Shown: one piece after another, positions 52,404 to 61,378 of the stretch
Numbering within the stretch: position 1 is the stretch's first letter
Layout: the number at the start of each line of letters is the position of its first letter
Assembly (NCBI RefSeq): GCF_008180725.1
Contig: NZ_VTEV01000005.1
Coordinates: forward strand, 465,637 to 529,636
DNA from: Sutcliffiella horikoshii
GTDB taxonomy: Bacteria; Bacillota; Bacilli; Bacillales; Bacillaceae_I
Direction of reading: 5' to 3'
DNA: 64,000 bases
Position numbers and translations under genes: made by a program
The notes under the pieces: model-generated
Told to the model about the DNA's origin: nothing
The model's input: only the letters and a program-made list of their open reading frames with translations
Databases searched by the model: none

Positions 52404-53039
52404 TTAATTTCCTCCGTTTAAGGTGTTTTGGGATATGGACTTGTGTTTGAATTGCTCCCATTCCTCGCGCAACATTCCCATGCGGATGGAATCGTACAGT
52501 TTTCCTTGGTAGGTTCGGACGTTACGGATGCAGGCTTCTTGTGTAAAATTCAGTTTGGCACCGACTTTGACCATGCGATGGTTGCCGGACCAGGTTGTGT
52601 AACCGACTCTTGGGATTTGCGGTTTTGTTTGGAAAAGGTGGTCTGTCCATAGTTGGATGGACTCGGTTCCGTACCCGCCGTTCCAATACTCGGGCAGGTA
52701 AATGATGATACCCATTTCAAGCCAGTTGGACGGTTCGTGCTCCCAGTAGTAGGTAACGCTGCCGATGGTTTGGGGCTCTTCTGTATTGGTTTGAATCAGG
52801 TAAATGGAATCTCTGCCTTCGTTTAGTTGTTGAGTCATTTTGGAGATGTATGTTTCCTCGTCGATCATTTCGAGTGGGAAGTATGGTGCATCCCACTTTT
52901 TGTATTCAGGGTTGGGGTCGCCGTACATTAGGTGATGGAGTAGCGGCAAATCTGAGATAGTGAGCTGTTTTAGTTTGATTTTGGTTCCTTGGATGGTGGT
53001 TGGTGTGGTGGGCGTTGCCAAGTTATTGGTATTTGTCAT
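52404..53039 (-). CDS. GNAT acetyltransferase, RimJ/RimL-like
   Basis: A 211-residue GNAT. IIYLPEYWNGGYGTESIQLWTDHLF carries the acetyl-CoA loop (about 130-150), followed by TTWSGNHRMVKVGAKLNFTQEACIR, the RimL signature region. Pairs with 51864 in one operon. Substrate unknown. Low-complexity N-terminus (NTNNLATPTTPTT). Confidence 0.88.
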   Translation of the reverse strand: MTNTNNLATPTTPTTIQGTKIKLKQLTISDLPLLHHLMYGDPNPEYKKWDAPYFPLEMIDEETYISKMTQQLNEGRDSIYLIQTNTEEPQTIGSVTYYWEHEPSNWLEMGIIIYLPEYWNGGYGTESIQLWTDHLFQTKPQIPRVGYTTWSGNHRMVKVGAKLNFTQEACIRNVRTYQGKLYDSIRMGMLREEWEQFKHKSISQNTLNGGN

Positions 53040-53166
53040 TAGTTTGGGCTCCTTTAAGTTGGGTAATTAGGTAATTTACGAATTTAATAGAGTTTTAGTT
53101 TCATTTTTCAATGTGATTTTGATTATGAGATGGTAATACATGGATTCTTAATAAATTGAACTGTTT

Positions 53167-53250
53167 TTTTAATTAGTTGAGGAGGTTTTTTGACTAATTT
53201 GACCACTGTTTTGACTAATTCCTCTCGTTTTTCGACTATTTCCCATTCAA
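53167..53250. repeat. 21-bp tandem array (TTTTGACTAA units)
   Basis: Units at 53167, 53188, 53209 and 53230, exactly 21 bp apart (TTTTAATTAG, TTTTGACTAA, TTTTGACTAA, TTTCGACTAT). Upstream of the GNAT pair, non-coding. Confidence 0.85.
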
Positions 53251-53331
53251 GCATTCAGTGCTGCCCAATATCACAAAAATACCACCTCCGAGCAAGAGAA
53301 TGACCAATTTATACTAGCATAGCAATTTTTA

Positions 53332-53345
53332 AACAATCGTTTGTT
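53332..53345. promoter_or_regulatory. TetR-like palindrome in an intergenic gap
   Basis: AACAATCGTTTGTT resembles the perfect palindrome AACAAACGTTTGTT at 35198. It is the third such site in the window. No nearby regulator gene. The remaining 53251-53471 sequence shows nothing else. Confidence 0.55.
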
Positions 53346-53471
53346 CGAGAAAAAACTAACCTCTTGCGCCCCAACGGCTCCACCCAAAAAATCAAGATTA
53401 ACTTTTGAGATTGCTATATTACAAAAACAGACCCCCATCCCTAAAGATAGAAGCCTGTCCACAAACTCAAC

Positions 53472-54191
53472 TTATTCACCTAAATCTACATTATGGTACA
53501 CACGTTGCACGTCGTCGCAGTCTTCCAACGCATCGATCAGTTTTTCGAACTGCTCTTGCGCATCTCCTGGAAGCTCCACTTCATTTTGCGCAAGCATTGT
53601 CAGTTCAGCCACAGAGAATTCTTCTACTCCCGCACCCTTCAACGCTGTTTGGACAGCATGGAATTGATCCGGCTCTGCATAGACAATCACTGTTTCCTCT
53701 TCTTCCATGATGTCTCGTACGTCAAGGTCTGCTTCCATCAACACTTCAAGCACTTCGTCGGACGTTTTTCCTTCGAATGCAAAGACTGCTGTTGCGTCGA
53801 ACATGTATGCAACAGATCCACTTACACCCATGTTTCCGCCATTTTTCCCAAATGCTGCTCGCACTTCGGATGCTGTACGGTTTACGTTGTTTGTTAGGGT
53901 ATCTACAATTACCATAGATCCGTTTGGTCCGAATCCTTCGTAACGAAGCTCGTTATAGCTCTCTTCCCCGCCGCCTTTTGCTTTGTCGATCGCACGGTCA
54001 ATGATGTTACGTGGTACGTTGTATGTTTTCGCACGCTCAAGCACGAATTTCAACGCCATATTGGATTCTGGATCTGGCTCCCCTTGTTTTGCTGCTACAT
54101 AAATTTCAAGGGCAAATTTAGAATAGACTCTACTCGTATTCTGATCCTTTGCCGCCTTTTTTTCCTTAATGTTGTTCCATTTACGACCCAT
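53472..54191 (-). CDS. yeeI: YebC/PmpR-family protein (YeeI type)
   Basis: A 239-residue member of the YebC family: [38 protein letters not shown] at the start and [66 protein letters not shown], all family hallmarks. The NIK start and GDA insertion mark the bacillar YeeI branch rather than YebC proper. Members act on translation or transcription; exact role debated. Confidence 0.95.
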   Translation of the reverse strand: MGRKWNNIKEKKAAKDQNTSRVYSKFALEIYVAAKQGEPDPESNMALKFVLERAKTYNVPRNIIDRAIDKAKGGGEESYNELRYEGFGPNGSMVIVDTLTNNVNRTASEVRAAFGKNGGNMGVSGSVAYMFDATAVFAFEGKTSDEVLEVLMEADLDVRDIMEEEETVIVYAEPDQFHAVQTALKGAGVEEFSVAELTMLAQNEVELPGDAQEQFEKLIDALEDCDDVQRVYHNVDLGE

Positions 54192-54243
54192 ATATATTCA
54201 CTCTCTTTCAGAAATTAAAAGATGTAACTGGTTCTATTATACA

Positions 54244-55134
54244 TCAACTTCCCAGAGGGTTTCGAGTGATTTCCTTATACATCTCCAGAAATCTGGTTGC
54301 TACCTTCGATAAATAGTATTTTTTCATCCATGCAACTCCATATTGGGAGGACAGATCCTCATCCTCTACCAAATACGAATGAACTTTTGCTTCAGAAAAA
54401 ATATGCATCGCACTTTCTGGAACCAATGTTGCTCCGAAACCTTGTTGGACGAGACGAGAGAGCAGAGTTAAATCCGAACTTGCACACACAATATTTGGTT
54501 CATAGCCTCTTTGTGCAAAATACTGAAGGGTATAATCATACAACCCTTGCCCTTTGGTGCTTGGCAGAACCAGCGATTGGCTTGCAATCTTTTCTAATGT
54601 CAATGATCCATTCCAAGCTTCCCGGCTGACAAAATAGAATGGTTCCTTCTTCAGCATAAAGTGTGCAAATTCATCTGAGTGAACGGGAAAACGTATGACT
54701 GCCAAGTCTATAGCTCGCTCACGTAGGAGCTCCAATAGATGTCCTGACTCATTTTGATGAATTTCATAGGTTACCATAGGATACTTATCTTTAAATGCGA
54801 ATAACAATTTGGATAGCGACATTTCTGAAAGAGTGTTCACCCCTATTTTCAAAGAGCCTTTTAACCCCACCCCTACTTCCTTCACTTCCTCCATGCCTTC
54901 TTCCATCAGTTTGGTAATCTGTACGGCATGATGATAGAGCTTTTCTCCCGCTTCTGTCAGCCGAAGCTTCTTTCCTTCACGGTGAACTAATCCTACTCCC
55001 ACTTCCTCTTCCATCAACTTTAACTGTTGACTCAATGGAGGCTGGGACATATGTAATTTCCGAGCAGCTTGTGAAATATTTTTCTCTTCCGCAATGACGG
55101 TAAAATAGCGCAATTGCCGAATATCCATCCACAT
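54244..55134 (-). CDS. LysR-family regulator
   Basis: A 296-residue LysR regulator. The N-terminal HTH (about 4-62: MDIRQLRYFTVIAEEKNIS, AARKLHMSQPPLSQQLKLMEEEVG) is followed by an effector domain (about 90-295, LKGSLKIGVNTLSEMS). ATG 55134 is preferred over the long open frame. Divergent from the permease gene at 55393, its likely target; four CATATG sites lie between them. Confidence 0.92.
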   Translation of the reverse strand: MWMDIRQLRYFTVIAEEKNISQAARKLHMSQPPLSQQLKLMEEEVGVGLVHREGKKLRLTEAGEKLYHHAVQITKLMEEGMEEVKEVGVGLKGSLKIGVNTLSEMSLSKLLFAFKDKYPMVTYEIHQNESGHLLELLRERAIDLAVIRFPVHSDEFAHFMLKKEPFYFVSREAWNGSLTLEKIASQSLVLPSTKGQGLYDYTLQYFAQRGYEPNIVCASSDLTLLSRLVQQGFGATLVPESAMHIFSEAKVHSYLVEDEDLSSQYGVAWMKKYYLSKVATRFLEMYKEITRNPLGS

Positions 55135-55154
55135 TTCATCTCCTATATGTTTTT

Positions 55155-55212
55155 CATATGATTTCACAACAAAACAAATATCATTCATATGGTTTTACAT
55201 ATGATACCATAT
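55155..55212. promoter_or_regulatory. Four CATATG-type half sites between LysR gene and permease
   Basis: CATATG at 55155, 55186, 55198 and CCATATA at 55207; spacings of 31, 12 and 9 bp. Phased, TA-rich, between divergent genes, as expected for a LysR operator, though the sites are also compatible with promoter sequence. Confidence 0.6.
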
Positions 55213-55237
55213 ATTTGGAGAGAGGCAGGAGAATAGA

Positions 55238-55396
55238 ATGCGAGCAATTCTGATTCTTATAATACTTAACTTAATAGTAATAATTGCTTTACTTATAGAT
55301 GCAAAATTAACATCTGAAGGAACTAGGGTCCATGTGAATCAACATATTTATGTGCACGCTGAACAACAAATGCAACTAAGAAAGGAACTTCTATGA
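55238..55396 (+). CDS. 52-residue small membrane protein coupled to the permease
   Basis: ATG at 55238 behind GGCAGGAGAA; 52 residues ending TGA at 55394-55396. One hydrophobic helix (about 2-20: RAILILIILNLIVIIALLI) and a polar tail (GTRVHVNQHIYVHAEQQMQLRKELL). The stop overlaps the permease ATG (ATGA), which strongly supports translation and co-expression. Family not recognised. Confidence 0.72.
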   Translation: MRAILILIILNLIVIIALLIDAKLTSEGTRVHVNQHIYVHAEQQMQLRKELL

Positions 55397-56697
55397 ATAA
55401 ATTAATCTCATCGTTTACGATGTTTTCTTCCATACAATGGCTCTTTTTCATTTTCGCCAATACGGTTGTGGTTCCGCTCTCGGTCGGGGCCGCTTTTGAT
55501 GTGTCACCAGAAGTGAGCCGGATGATGCTGAGTGCCTCCCTACTATTTACTGGCCTGGCATGCATCTTCCAAGGATGGATGGGCCACCGCTACCCGCTGC
55601 TGGAAGGACATTCAGGCTTATTGTGGGGCGTGATGCTGAATCTTGGACTCACTGCTTCTTCGTTAGGCATGAGTTTCACGGAAATCGGCGGGGGTGTTGC
55701 GACAGGACTTTTGCTTGCGGGTAGCTTTACGATGCTGCTTGCAGTCTTTGGCTGGACATCTGTACTGCCTAAGATTTTTACGCCGATGGTCATGACGGTG
55801 TACCTTTTCCTACTAACCTTTCAATTAATGATGGTATTTTTCCAAGGGATGCTTGGTGTGACAGAGGATGGCGTGATGAATGTGCCAGTCAGCATCCTTT
55901 CAGTTGTTCTTGTTATTTTCGTAAGTATGTTGAAAATTAAGGCACCAAGGGTAATCGGGAATTTCGCGATTCTCATTGGGATTGTTGTTGGATGGATTTT
56001 GTATGTGCTGCTGTTCCCGGGTGGTGGTCAGGAGGCGCCAGCTGCGGCCTTTGCGTTTGATCTGTTTCCGCTTGGTGCCCCTAACCTTGAATACGGTATT
56101 ATTGCGGTCGCATTTTTCGCCGGGGTGTTGAATATGAGTAACACAATTGCCTCCGTCCAGGCCGCGGCAGAACTGTATGGAGAGACCCCAAAACCTGGAA
56201 AATTCAGGAATTCTTTCTTTTTTACCGGATTATTCTCTGTGATTGCGTCCCTGTTCGGGCTTGTCCCATACACGCCGTTCACGTCGACGATCGGATTTTT
56301 GCAGAGTACGAGAATATTAGATCGAAAGCCGTTTTTCATAGGCGGTCTCATGCTTGCCGCCATTGGACTGGTGCCACCGTTGACATCTTTCCTGGTAACG
56401 ATGCCAATGACGGTCGGGAATGCGGTGCTGTTTGTAGCATACCTTCAATTGTTCGGGACCGCTTATGGCAGTTTGCGAGGCGCTGTTTTTAATTCAGATA
56501 CCATTTTCCGTTTGGCCGCACCGGTGTTGATGGGAGTGTGCTTGATGAATACTTCTCCGGCTGTGTTCGGTCCGTTACCGGTGCTCTTACAACCGTTCTT
56601 GGCCAATGGGCTAATCATGGGCGTACTGCTTTCAATAGTATTAGAGAAGGTGACGAATTGGGGACAGTTTGAGAATAAGGTGGTTGGACATGGCTGA
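55393..56697 (+). CDS. Nucleobase permease (uracil/xanthine family)
   Basis: A 434-residue membrane transporter of the nucleobase-ascorbate transporter fold with about 12-14 helices. QSTRILDRK and MPMTVGNAVLFVAYLQLFG are typical, with the N-terminal family segment FAFDLFPLGAPNLEY. Resembles bacillar uracil/xanthine permeases (YwdJ-like). Translation overlaps the 52-residue small protein. Regulated presumably by the divergent LysR. Confidence 0.9.
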   Translation: MNKLISSFTMFSSIQWLFFIFANTVVVPLSVGAAFDVSPEVSRMMLSASLLFTGLACIFQGWMGHRYPLLEGHSGLLWGVMLNLGLTASSLGMSFTEIGGGVATGLLLAGSFTMLLAVFGWTSVLPKIFTPMVMTVYLFLLTFQLMMVFFQGMLGVTEDGVMNVPVSILSVVLVIFVSMLKIKAPRVIGNFAILIGIVVGWILYVLLFPGGGQEAPAAAFAFDLFPLGAPNLEYGIIAVAFFAGVLNMSNTIASVQAAAELYGETPKPGKFRNSFFFTGLFSVIASLFGLVPYTPFTSTIGFLQSTRILDRKPFFIGGLMLAAIGLVPPLTSFLVTMPMTVGNAVLFVAYLQLFGTAYGSLRGAVFNSDTIFRLAAPVLMGVCLMNTSPAVFGPLPVLLQPFLANGLIMGVLLSIVLEKVTNWGQFENKVVGHG

Positions 56698-56814
56698 TCC
56701 GGACAGGGTCAGCTATAATTTTGTCCTTTTCAACAGTAAAAACTATCTTAAAATGTTTCCTTCTATCTTTTCAGTGGTAGGATAATAGTTAAGTAGAAAA
56801 CGGAGGAACCTACC

Positions 56815-57321
56815 ATGCGCCACATAGAATTCAAATACGAAGTCACAAGACACGCTTTATCCGCGCTGGTTGATCACTTTAAACCTTGGCGCTACGGGAG
56901 AATCCTCTTTTATATAGGGGCTTTGCTTTTCAGCATTTATTCCTTTTTTGATTTGCTTAAAATGTACGGAGAGGTGCCAACTGGAATATTTGCTATGTCA
57001 GCCGTTATGGCATTTCTGGTTCCGTTGGTGGTTGCGTTCCTTTTTATTAAGGTCGTCACTTTTGTTGCTGGGGTCATTTTGTTAAGGAAGCCCATTTATG
57101 AGGATGAGATGGTGGTGCACTATCAGGACGGGGATGATTTCTTCCTTGCGGGTAACGCAAAATTCCACTTTAACGACCATTCGAAAATGATAGAAACCAA
57201 GGATTACTACATTTTTCACAGAGGAAAGCAGTTCCTGGACGGAATAGCGATTCCCAAACTGTCATCGCTTGATGAGGGATATGAGGAGAGAGTTGAGTTT
57301 CTGATTAAGAGAGTAAAATGA
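56815..57321 (+). CDS. Membrane protein, hypothetical
   Basis: 168 residues. Two central helices (about 29-49, 58-78) and a polar C-terminal half with DDFFLAGNAKFHFNDHSKMIETKDYYIFHRGKQFLDGIAIPK, a YcxB-like membrane-bound pattern. Function unknown. Terminator follows. Confidence 0.7.
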   Translation: MRHIEFKYEVTRHALSALVDHFKPWRYGRILFYIGALLFSIYSFFDLLKMYGEVPTGIFAMSAVMAFLVPLVVAFLFIKVVTFVAGVILLRKPIYEDEMVVHYQDGDDFFLAGNAKFHFNDHSKMIETKDYYIFHRGKQFLDGIAIPKLSSLDEGYEERVEFLIKRVK

Positions 57322-57324
57322 ACA

Positions 57325-57362
57325 AGAAGCCTTTCGGGTATGTGGAAAGGCTTCTATTTTTA
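57325..57362 (+). terminator. Terminator after 57321
   Basis: AGAAGCCTTTC / GAAAGGCTTCT perfect 11-bp stem with 9-nt loop, T-run on the plus strand. Confidence 0.85.
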
Positions 57363-57471
57363 TGTGTAATAGGGTCTTTGGAAAGTGGTTTTGGGTAACT
57401 AGGTTTGGTTTTTAAGTGACTGAGTCTTTTTTTTTGGAATCGCACCAACTAATTGGAACGTGAACATGCGG

Positions 57472-57538
57472 ATATCCATTGTAAAAATGATATATCCAAC
57501 GTTAAGGTCCACATATCCATTGTAAAAATGATATATCC
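57472..57538. repeat. ATATCC repeat with ~20-21-bp spacing
   Basis: ATATCC at 57472, 57492, 57513 and 57533 (20, 21, 20 bp), in a larger 41-bp unit with ATTGTAAAAATGAT. Between convergent genes; non-coding. Confidence 0.8.
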
Positions 57539-57598
57539 ATCTTAATGTTTTCATGGCCTCGCTTATACCTCATTCTCAATAACTAAGGTAACAGCTAC

Positions 57599-57979
57599 TT
57601 ATTTATCTTTTGTCGCTACCGTACTTTCCTCAAAATAACATACCCCTAAAATATGCCCGTCTGGGTCCTTAAATTCAAACGACAGAACTGTCCCGTAATC
57701 GATAACATCCTCTACCAAAACACCGTTCTCCCTCAGATTCTGATGTGCTTCATTAATATCAGAAGAATAGAAGTTCAATAAACAATGGGAGGCTGGTGTC
57801 ACTTTCACCGCCCGCACAAGCGTCAGAGGTGTCTCCCCTATCTCTATTGCAGCATATCCGTTTTCTTCGTCCTGCCATCTAACAGAAAAGCCGAGTACCT
57901 CAGTGTACCAATTGATGGACCTCGACATGTCCGTAACTTCTAAAAATACGGTATCAATCCTTTTAAAAAGTGAACTCAT
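57599..57979 (-). CDS. VOC-family protein (glyoxalase-like)
   Basis: A 126-residue vicinal oxygen chelate-fold protein. Pattern IDTVFLEVTDMSRSINWYTEVLGFSVRW with RWQDEENGYAAIEIGETPLTLVRA and C-terminal FEFKDPDGHILGVCYFE (metal-site Glu). Substrate unknown. Overlaps the GNAT gene by 4 bp (ATGA). Confidence 0.9.
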   Translation of the reverse strand: MSSLFKRIDTVFLEVTDMSRSINWYTEVLGFSVRWQDEENGYAAIEIGETPLTLVRAVKVTPASHCLLNFYSSDINEAHQNLRENGVLVEDVIDYGTVLSFEFKDPDGHILGVCYFEESTVATKDK

Positions 57980-58533
57980 TCCTTCCGCTCCTCCCCCATA
58001 AATTCTTCGTAAATCAGACCGAACAACAACACATCATGGTATTTCCCGTCCGTGTACACCATATTCCGCAATCGTCCCTCCTCCACGAATCCAAGACGTT
58101 CATGCAGCTTTATGGAGCCCTCGTTAAAAGCATACACGTGGGCATTGACCTTCTGATACCTTAGTTCGCCAAAAAAGTAGCGAAGAACAAGCCTAATGGC
58201 ATCACTCGCATACCCCCTCTTCCAGTGTTCACGGAAAATACTGACGCCGTAGCTGAACGTGCCGTTTTGCGGGTCGCAACTGTTTGTGCTAAAGCTGCCA
58301 ACGAGTTCTCCATTTAGGTTCTCAATGGCAAGCCTGAAGTTATGGCCATCCCACCCCTTTTCCGACTCCCTTTCTGTCCATCTTTTGCTGCCCTCTTCAG
58401 ATCTTGGTCCATAAATGGCATCATTTAATCTGGCAATCTCAGAATCCATTCCATCCTGGTGGAATTTCTCCCAATCAGAAGGCTGAATCGGTCGCAAACG
58501 TACCGCGGCCCCTTCCCATATATGATAAGACAT
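57976..58533 (-). CDS. GNAT acetyltransferase, RimJ/RimL-like
   Basis: 185 residues. VSIFREHWKRGYASDAIRLVLRYFF (about 93-117) is the acetyl-CoA loop; YAFNEGSIKLHERLGFVEEGRLRN follows. Co-translated with the VOC gene. Substrate unknown. Confidence 0.9.
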   Translation of the reverse strand: MSYHIWEGAAVRLRPIQPSDWEKFHQDGMDSEIARLNDAIYGPRSEEGSKRWTERESEKGWDGHNFRLAIENLNGELVGSFSTNSCDPQNGTFSYGVSIFREHWKRGYASDAIRLVLRYFFGELRYQKVNAHVYAFNEGSIKLHERLGFVEEGRLRNMVYTDGKYHDVLLFGLIYEEFMGEERKE

Positions 58534-58582
58534 AATTTTTATCCCCCATTAATTCTTTATTCTCAAAAATTCCTGCTTCAGC

Positions 58583-59143
58583 TTACATTCCTTCAGCTTT
58601 TCTTTTTTTCCACTCTTCTGCTAGCATCCCGTATACCGCATGATCGACATGATGGTCATACAACCATTCCGCTTGACGGATCTTCCCTTCCAACGTGAAA
58701 CCAAGCCTTTCAGGAATAGACCTGCTCTTCACATTTTCCACCGCAGCACGAATATCAACACGCTTCATTCCAAGCTCCATGATGGCATAGTCCGTTAGAG
58801 CTTCTGCCACCCTTGTCATGATGCCATTACCTTGATAATCCTTATCCAGCCAGTACCCGATATACGCCACTTTGTTAGTCCAATCGAGCGTGTTGTAACT
58901 TGCTGCACCAACAATCTCCCCTTTATAAAGAATCATTGTGGTCATCGATTTATTTTCCGCATAGCCCTGTCTGGTCCCTTTTATAAAATTCTTGGAGTCC
59001 TCTACCTTCTTTGTGAAGTCCAGCCATGGCAACCACTCGCGTAAATACTCCCTGGAGTTATCAGTTAGCTTAAATAGTCGCTCCGCATCTTTTTCCTCTG
59101 CTAGTTTCAGAGATAGTTCCTCGTCAATTTTATGTATGAACAT
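58583..59143 (-). CDS. GNAT acetyltransferase, RimJ/RimL-like
   Basis: A 186-residue GNAT: YWLDKDYQGNGIMTRVAEALTDYAI (about 96-118), VENVKSRSIPERLGFTLEGKIRQAEWL. Typical ribosomal-serine-acetyltransferase pattern. Substrate unknown. Followed by the SnoaL gene. Confidence 0.9.
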   Translation of the reverse strand: MFIHKIDEELSLKLAEEKDAERLFKLTDNSREYLREWLPWLDFTKKVEDSKNFIKGTRQGYAENKSMTTMILYKGEIVGAASYNTLDWTNKVAYIGYWLDKDYQGNGIMTRVAEALTDYAIMELGMKRVDIRAAVENVKSRSIPERLGFTLEGKIRQAEWLYDHHVDHAVYGMLAEEWKKRKAEGM

Positions 59144-59180
59144 GGTTGTGTCCCTCCTAAATGAATTGTAGTTTTCTTAT

Positions 59181-59540
59181 TTATCGGCTCAAATGCTCAT
59201 GTATCAACTTCCATTCTTCCTTTTCTTTGACAAAAACATTGGTCGCACGTCCGCTGCCCGAAATGAACTCCCCATTCAAGTACCCTTCGTAATGAAAGGT
59301 ATAGAGGCAAGTAGCAGTGCGCTCATCCACCGCAATCCACTGCACATCCTTTGCCGAGTAAACTTCCTCTTTGATAGAGTCCCATGCGTTTTCGAAAAAA
59401 GCACGGATTTCTTCTATGGTCGTACAGTTTTTATTGGTGAACCAATAGACTGCATCGTCGTGGAGCAATCTTTTTACATTATCGAAATTGTGGGTATTGG
59501 TTGCTTGAATGTATTGGGTTAATGCTTGTTGGTAGGCCAT
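59181..59540 (-). CDS. SnoaL/NTF2-like protein
   Basis: A 119-residue cone-fold NTF2-like protein: ALTQYIQATNTHNFDNVKRLLHDDAVYWFTNKNCTTIEEIRAFFENAWDSI, then YEGYLNGEFISGSGRATNVFVKEKEEWKLIHEHLS. Small-molecule binding or isomerase-like; substrate unknown. The ATG at 59540 follows AGGAGAGTG. Confidence 0.88.
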   Translation of the reverse strand: MAYQQALTQYIQATNTHNFDNVKRLLHDDAVYWFTNKNCTTIEEIRAFFENAWDSIKEEVYSAKDVQWIAVDERTATCLYTFHYEGYLNGEFISGSGRATNVFVKEKEEWKLIHEHLSR

Positions 59541-59552
59541 ATGCACTCTCCT

Positions 59553-60098
59553 TTATGGTCGAAATTCCGCTGGTTCCAACACTCCAACTAGAGAGGTTGG
59601 AGCCTTACGTTGAATGGCTTTAATAACTCCTTCAGCAATTTCATGGTTGTTCAACCATCTTCCTCGTTCCTCTTCTAGCTTGAAGCCCAGTTGGACTTGA
59701 AGGTAATGGCAATTTTTTGGAATGCAGAGCTCCCTTTTCACCTGTGACAGCTTTGCCCTACTTCCGAGAACGTGGTACAACTCCCATGGTTCACTTGGCT
59801 GTTCAACAGTTTCTATAATTTTGGCTAACCCTTGTTCTCCACCGGTATGAACCCATGCAACCACAAGTGTAATGGGACCATTTTCATGAATTGTCTGTTT
59901 TAGGTGAATGTCTAATAGATTCACTTTGTTATAGTCGACAAGCACAGAGGTTATTTTACCCTTATCTACTTGCTCTATAAGGCGGCTCATTTTCACCGTA
60001 TTTCTTCCAATGACAGAAACGTGATAGTTTTGAGAGCATAACCACAGGCAAACCTCGGAAAGCATCCCTGTTCCACCAACTACAAGTGCATGCTTCAT
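59553..60098 (-). CDS. NAD(P)-binding Rossmann-fold protein
   Basis: 181 residues with a short-chain-dehydrogenase-like Rossmann start (KHALVVGGTGMLSEVCLWLCSQNYHVSVIGRN). The usual Tyr-x-x-x-Lys is not evident, so it may bind without catalysing redox. Coupled by a 4-bp overlap to the nucleotidyltransferase-GNAT fusion. Confidence 0.8.
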   Translation of the reverse strand: MKHALVVGGTGMLSEVCLWLCSQNYHVSVIGRNTVKMSRLIEQVDKGKITSVLVDYNKVNLLDIHLKQTIHENGPITLVVAWVHTGGEQGLAKIIETVEQPSEPWELYHVLGSRAKLSQVKRELCIPKNCHYLQVQLGFKLEEERGRWLNNHEIAEGVIKAIQRKAPTSLVGVLEPAEFRP

Positions 60099-61378
60099 TG
60101 CCTTATCTCTTCTCTTACTCTTATTCGATACAAATACTGCTCTCCCATTCGTCCCATAACTCTTCTTCCACTGTCTTTGAATCCCGCTCTCAGGTACACC
60201 CGTTGTGCCGTTTCATTTCGTACGTTTACTGCCAAAACCACCTCATCCACGTGAGGGAAATTTCTTTTCACATAATTAGGCAGCAACTCCAGTGATTTAC
60301 CTGCAATACCCTTTCCTTGAAACGGAACAGCAACCGAGTAAGCCCGTAATAGAATGGCATTAGGATTGTCCGTATAGCTTGGAAGCTCCTCCCCTTGATA
60401 AAGAACGAAAAAACCTGCTGGCTTCCCTTTCTCTAAAATAACTATAGGGTGCCTCCCCCTATCCGTTTCACAAGCTAATAACGCATCTTTGGGATGTGAA
60501 GTGAATGTTAATTGACTTTCAGTAAGCTCATATTTTATTAGTTCTTCTAAATGTCCAGTTTGATAGCCTTCTAGGATAACCTCACTTTTAGTAGGATTAT
60601 TTTCATTACAAGAGCTAATTAGCTCTTTTGCAAAATGAATGGTAGTGTTTACTCGTTCTTCGTTTGAAGCAAAAATTCTTTCCGTACTCCCTTTCCTTAT
60701 ATTCATTGCCTCTTGTATAAGGTCATGCCATTTCGGTTCAAGTTTCCGCAGTCCGTATTCCCCTGCAGCTAACTTGGAGATGACACTATGCTCGCTTAAT
60801 GTGTAATATTGCCGCAGCAGTCCCAGAACTGTCCATTCCATTTCGGTTTCAATGTGTTGAACTGGGTAAGTCATTAACTGTTTTTTTATCTTTTCCATGT
60901 TCATTACTCTTGTGGCCCAGTAGTCGTTCATGTTTTTTCGTACATAATCTGTGAGATCTTCTGTTGTTACGTGAATGGGTAGGTCTTTGACTTTGGGTCC
61001 AAAGATCGTTACTCCATTGTTTTTGAGGAGCCACCAGGTAACCGGGTTATCGTGCTTGGCTTTTTCAAACGTTCCTTCGTTGTAAAAATAGCTTTCTTCA
61101 TCTTGATTCGACGATTGCACGTAAATGCCATCCAACTGCGGTTTTTTGCATGTTTTTGCAAGTTTCCGATGAATCTCTTTTAAAATAGCTGCATCGTCAT
61201 TTGTCAGCTTCCGGCTGGTCACCGCAACAAAATCAATGTCACTTTGGCCTTCTAGGTAAGCATCTATCGCAATGGATCCATGAACGTACAATCCATCTAA
61301 CAATCCTGGTAACTCTTTATTGCACTTATCTATATAAAGGTCTAAAACCTTTTGTATGCTTTCCGGAATTCTGTACAT
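60095..61378 (-). CDS. Fusion of a nucleotidyltransferase and a GNAT domain
   Basis: 427 residues from ATG 61378. N-terminal half (about 1-260) is an aminoglycoside-nucleotidyltransferase-like fold, LDGLYVHGSIAIDAYLEGQSDIDFVAV with the GSxAxD/DxD pattern and a helical C-terminal part. The last ~140 residues are a GNAT: YSVAVPFQGKGIAGKSLELLPNYV with LAVNVRNETAQRVYLRAGFKDSGRR. Separate enzymes of these types confer aminoglycoside resistance or modify small molecules; the fused reaction cannot be predicted. Overlaps the Rossmann gene by 4 bp. Confidence 0.88.
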   Translation of the reverse strand: MYRIPESIQKVLDLYIDKCNKELPGLLDGLYVHGSIAIDAYLEGQSDIDFVAVTSRKLTNDDAAILKEIHRKLAKTCKKPQLDGIYVQSSNQDEESYFYNEGTFEKAKHDNPVTWWLLKNNGVTIFGPKVKDLPIHVTTEDLTDYVRKNMNDYWATRVMNMEKIKKQLMTYPVQHIETEMEWTVLGLLRQYYTLSEHSVISKLAAGEYGLRKLEPKWHDLIQEAMNIRKGSTERIFASNEERVNTTIHFAKELISSCNENNPTKSEVILEGYQTGHLEELIKYELTESQLTFTSHPKDALLACETDRGRHPIVILEKGKPAGFFVLYQGEELPSYTDNPNAILLRAYSVAVPFQGKGIAGKSLELLPNYVKRNFPHVDEVVLAVNVRNETAQRVYLRAGFKDSGRRVMGRMGEQYLYRIRVREEIRQ

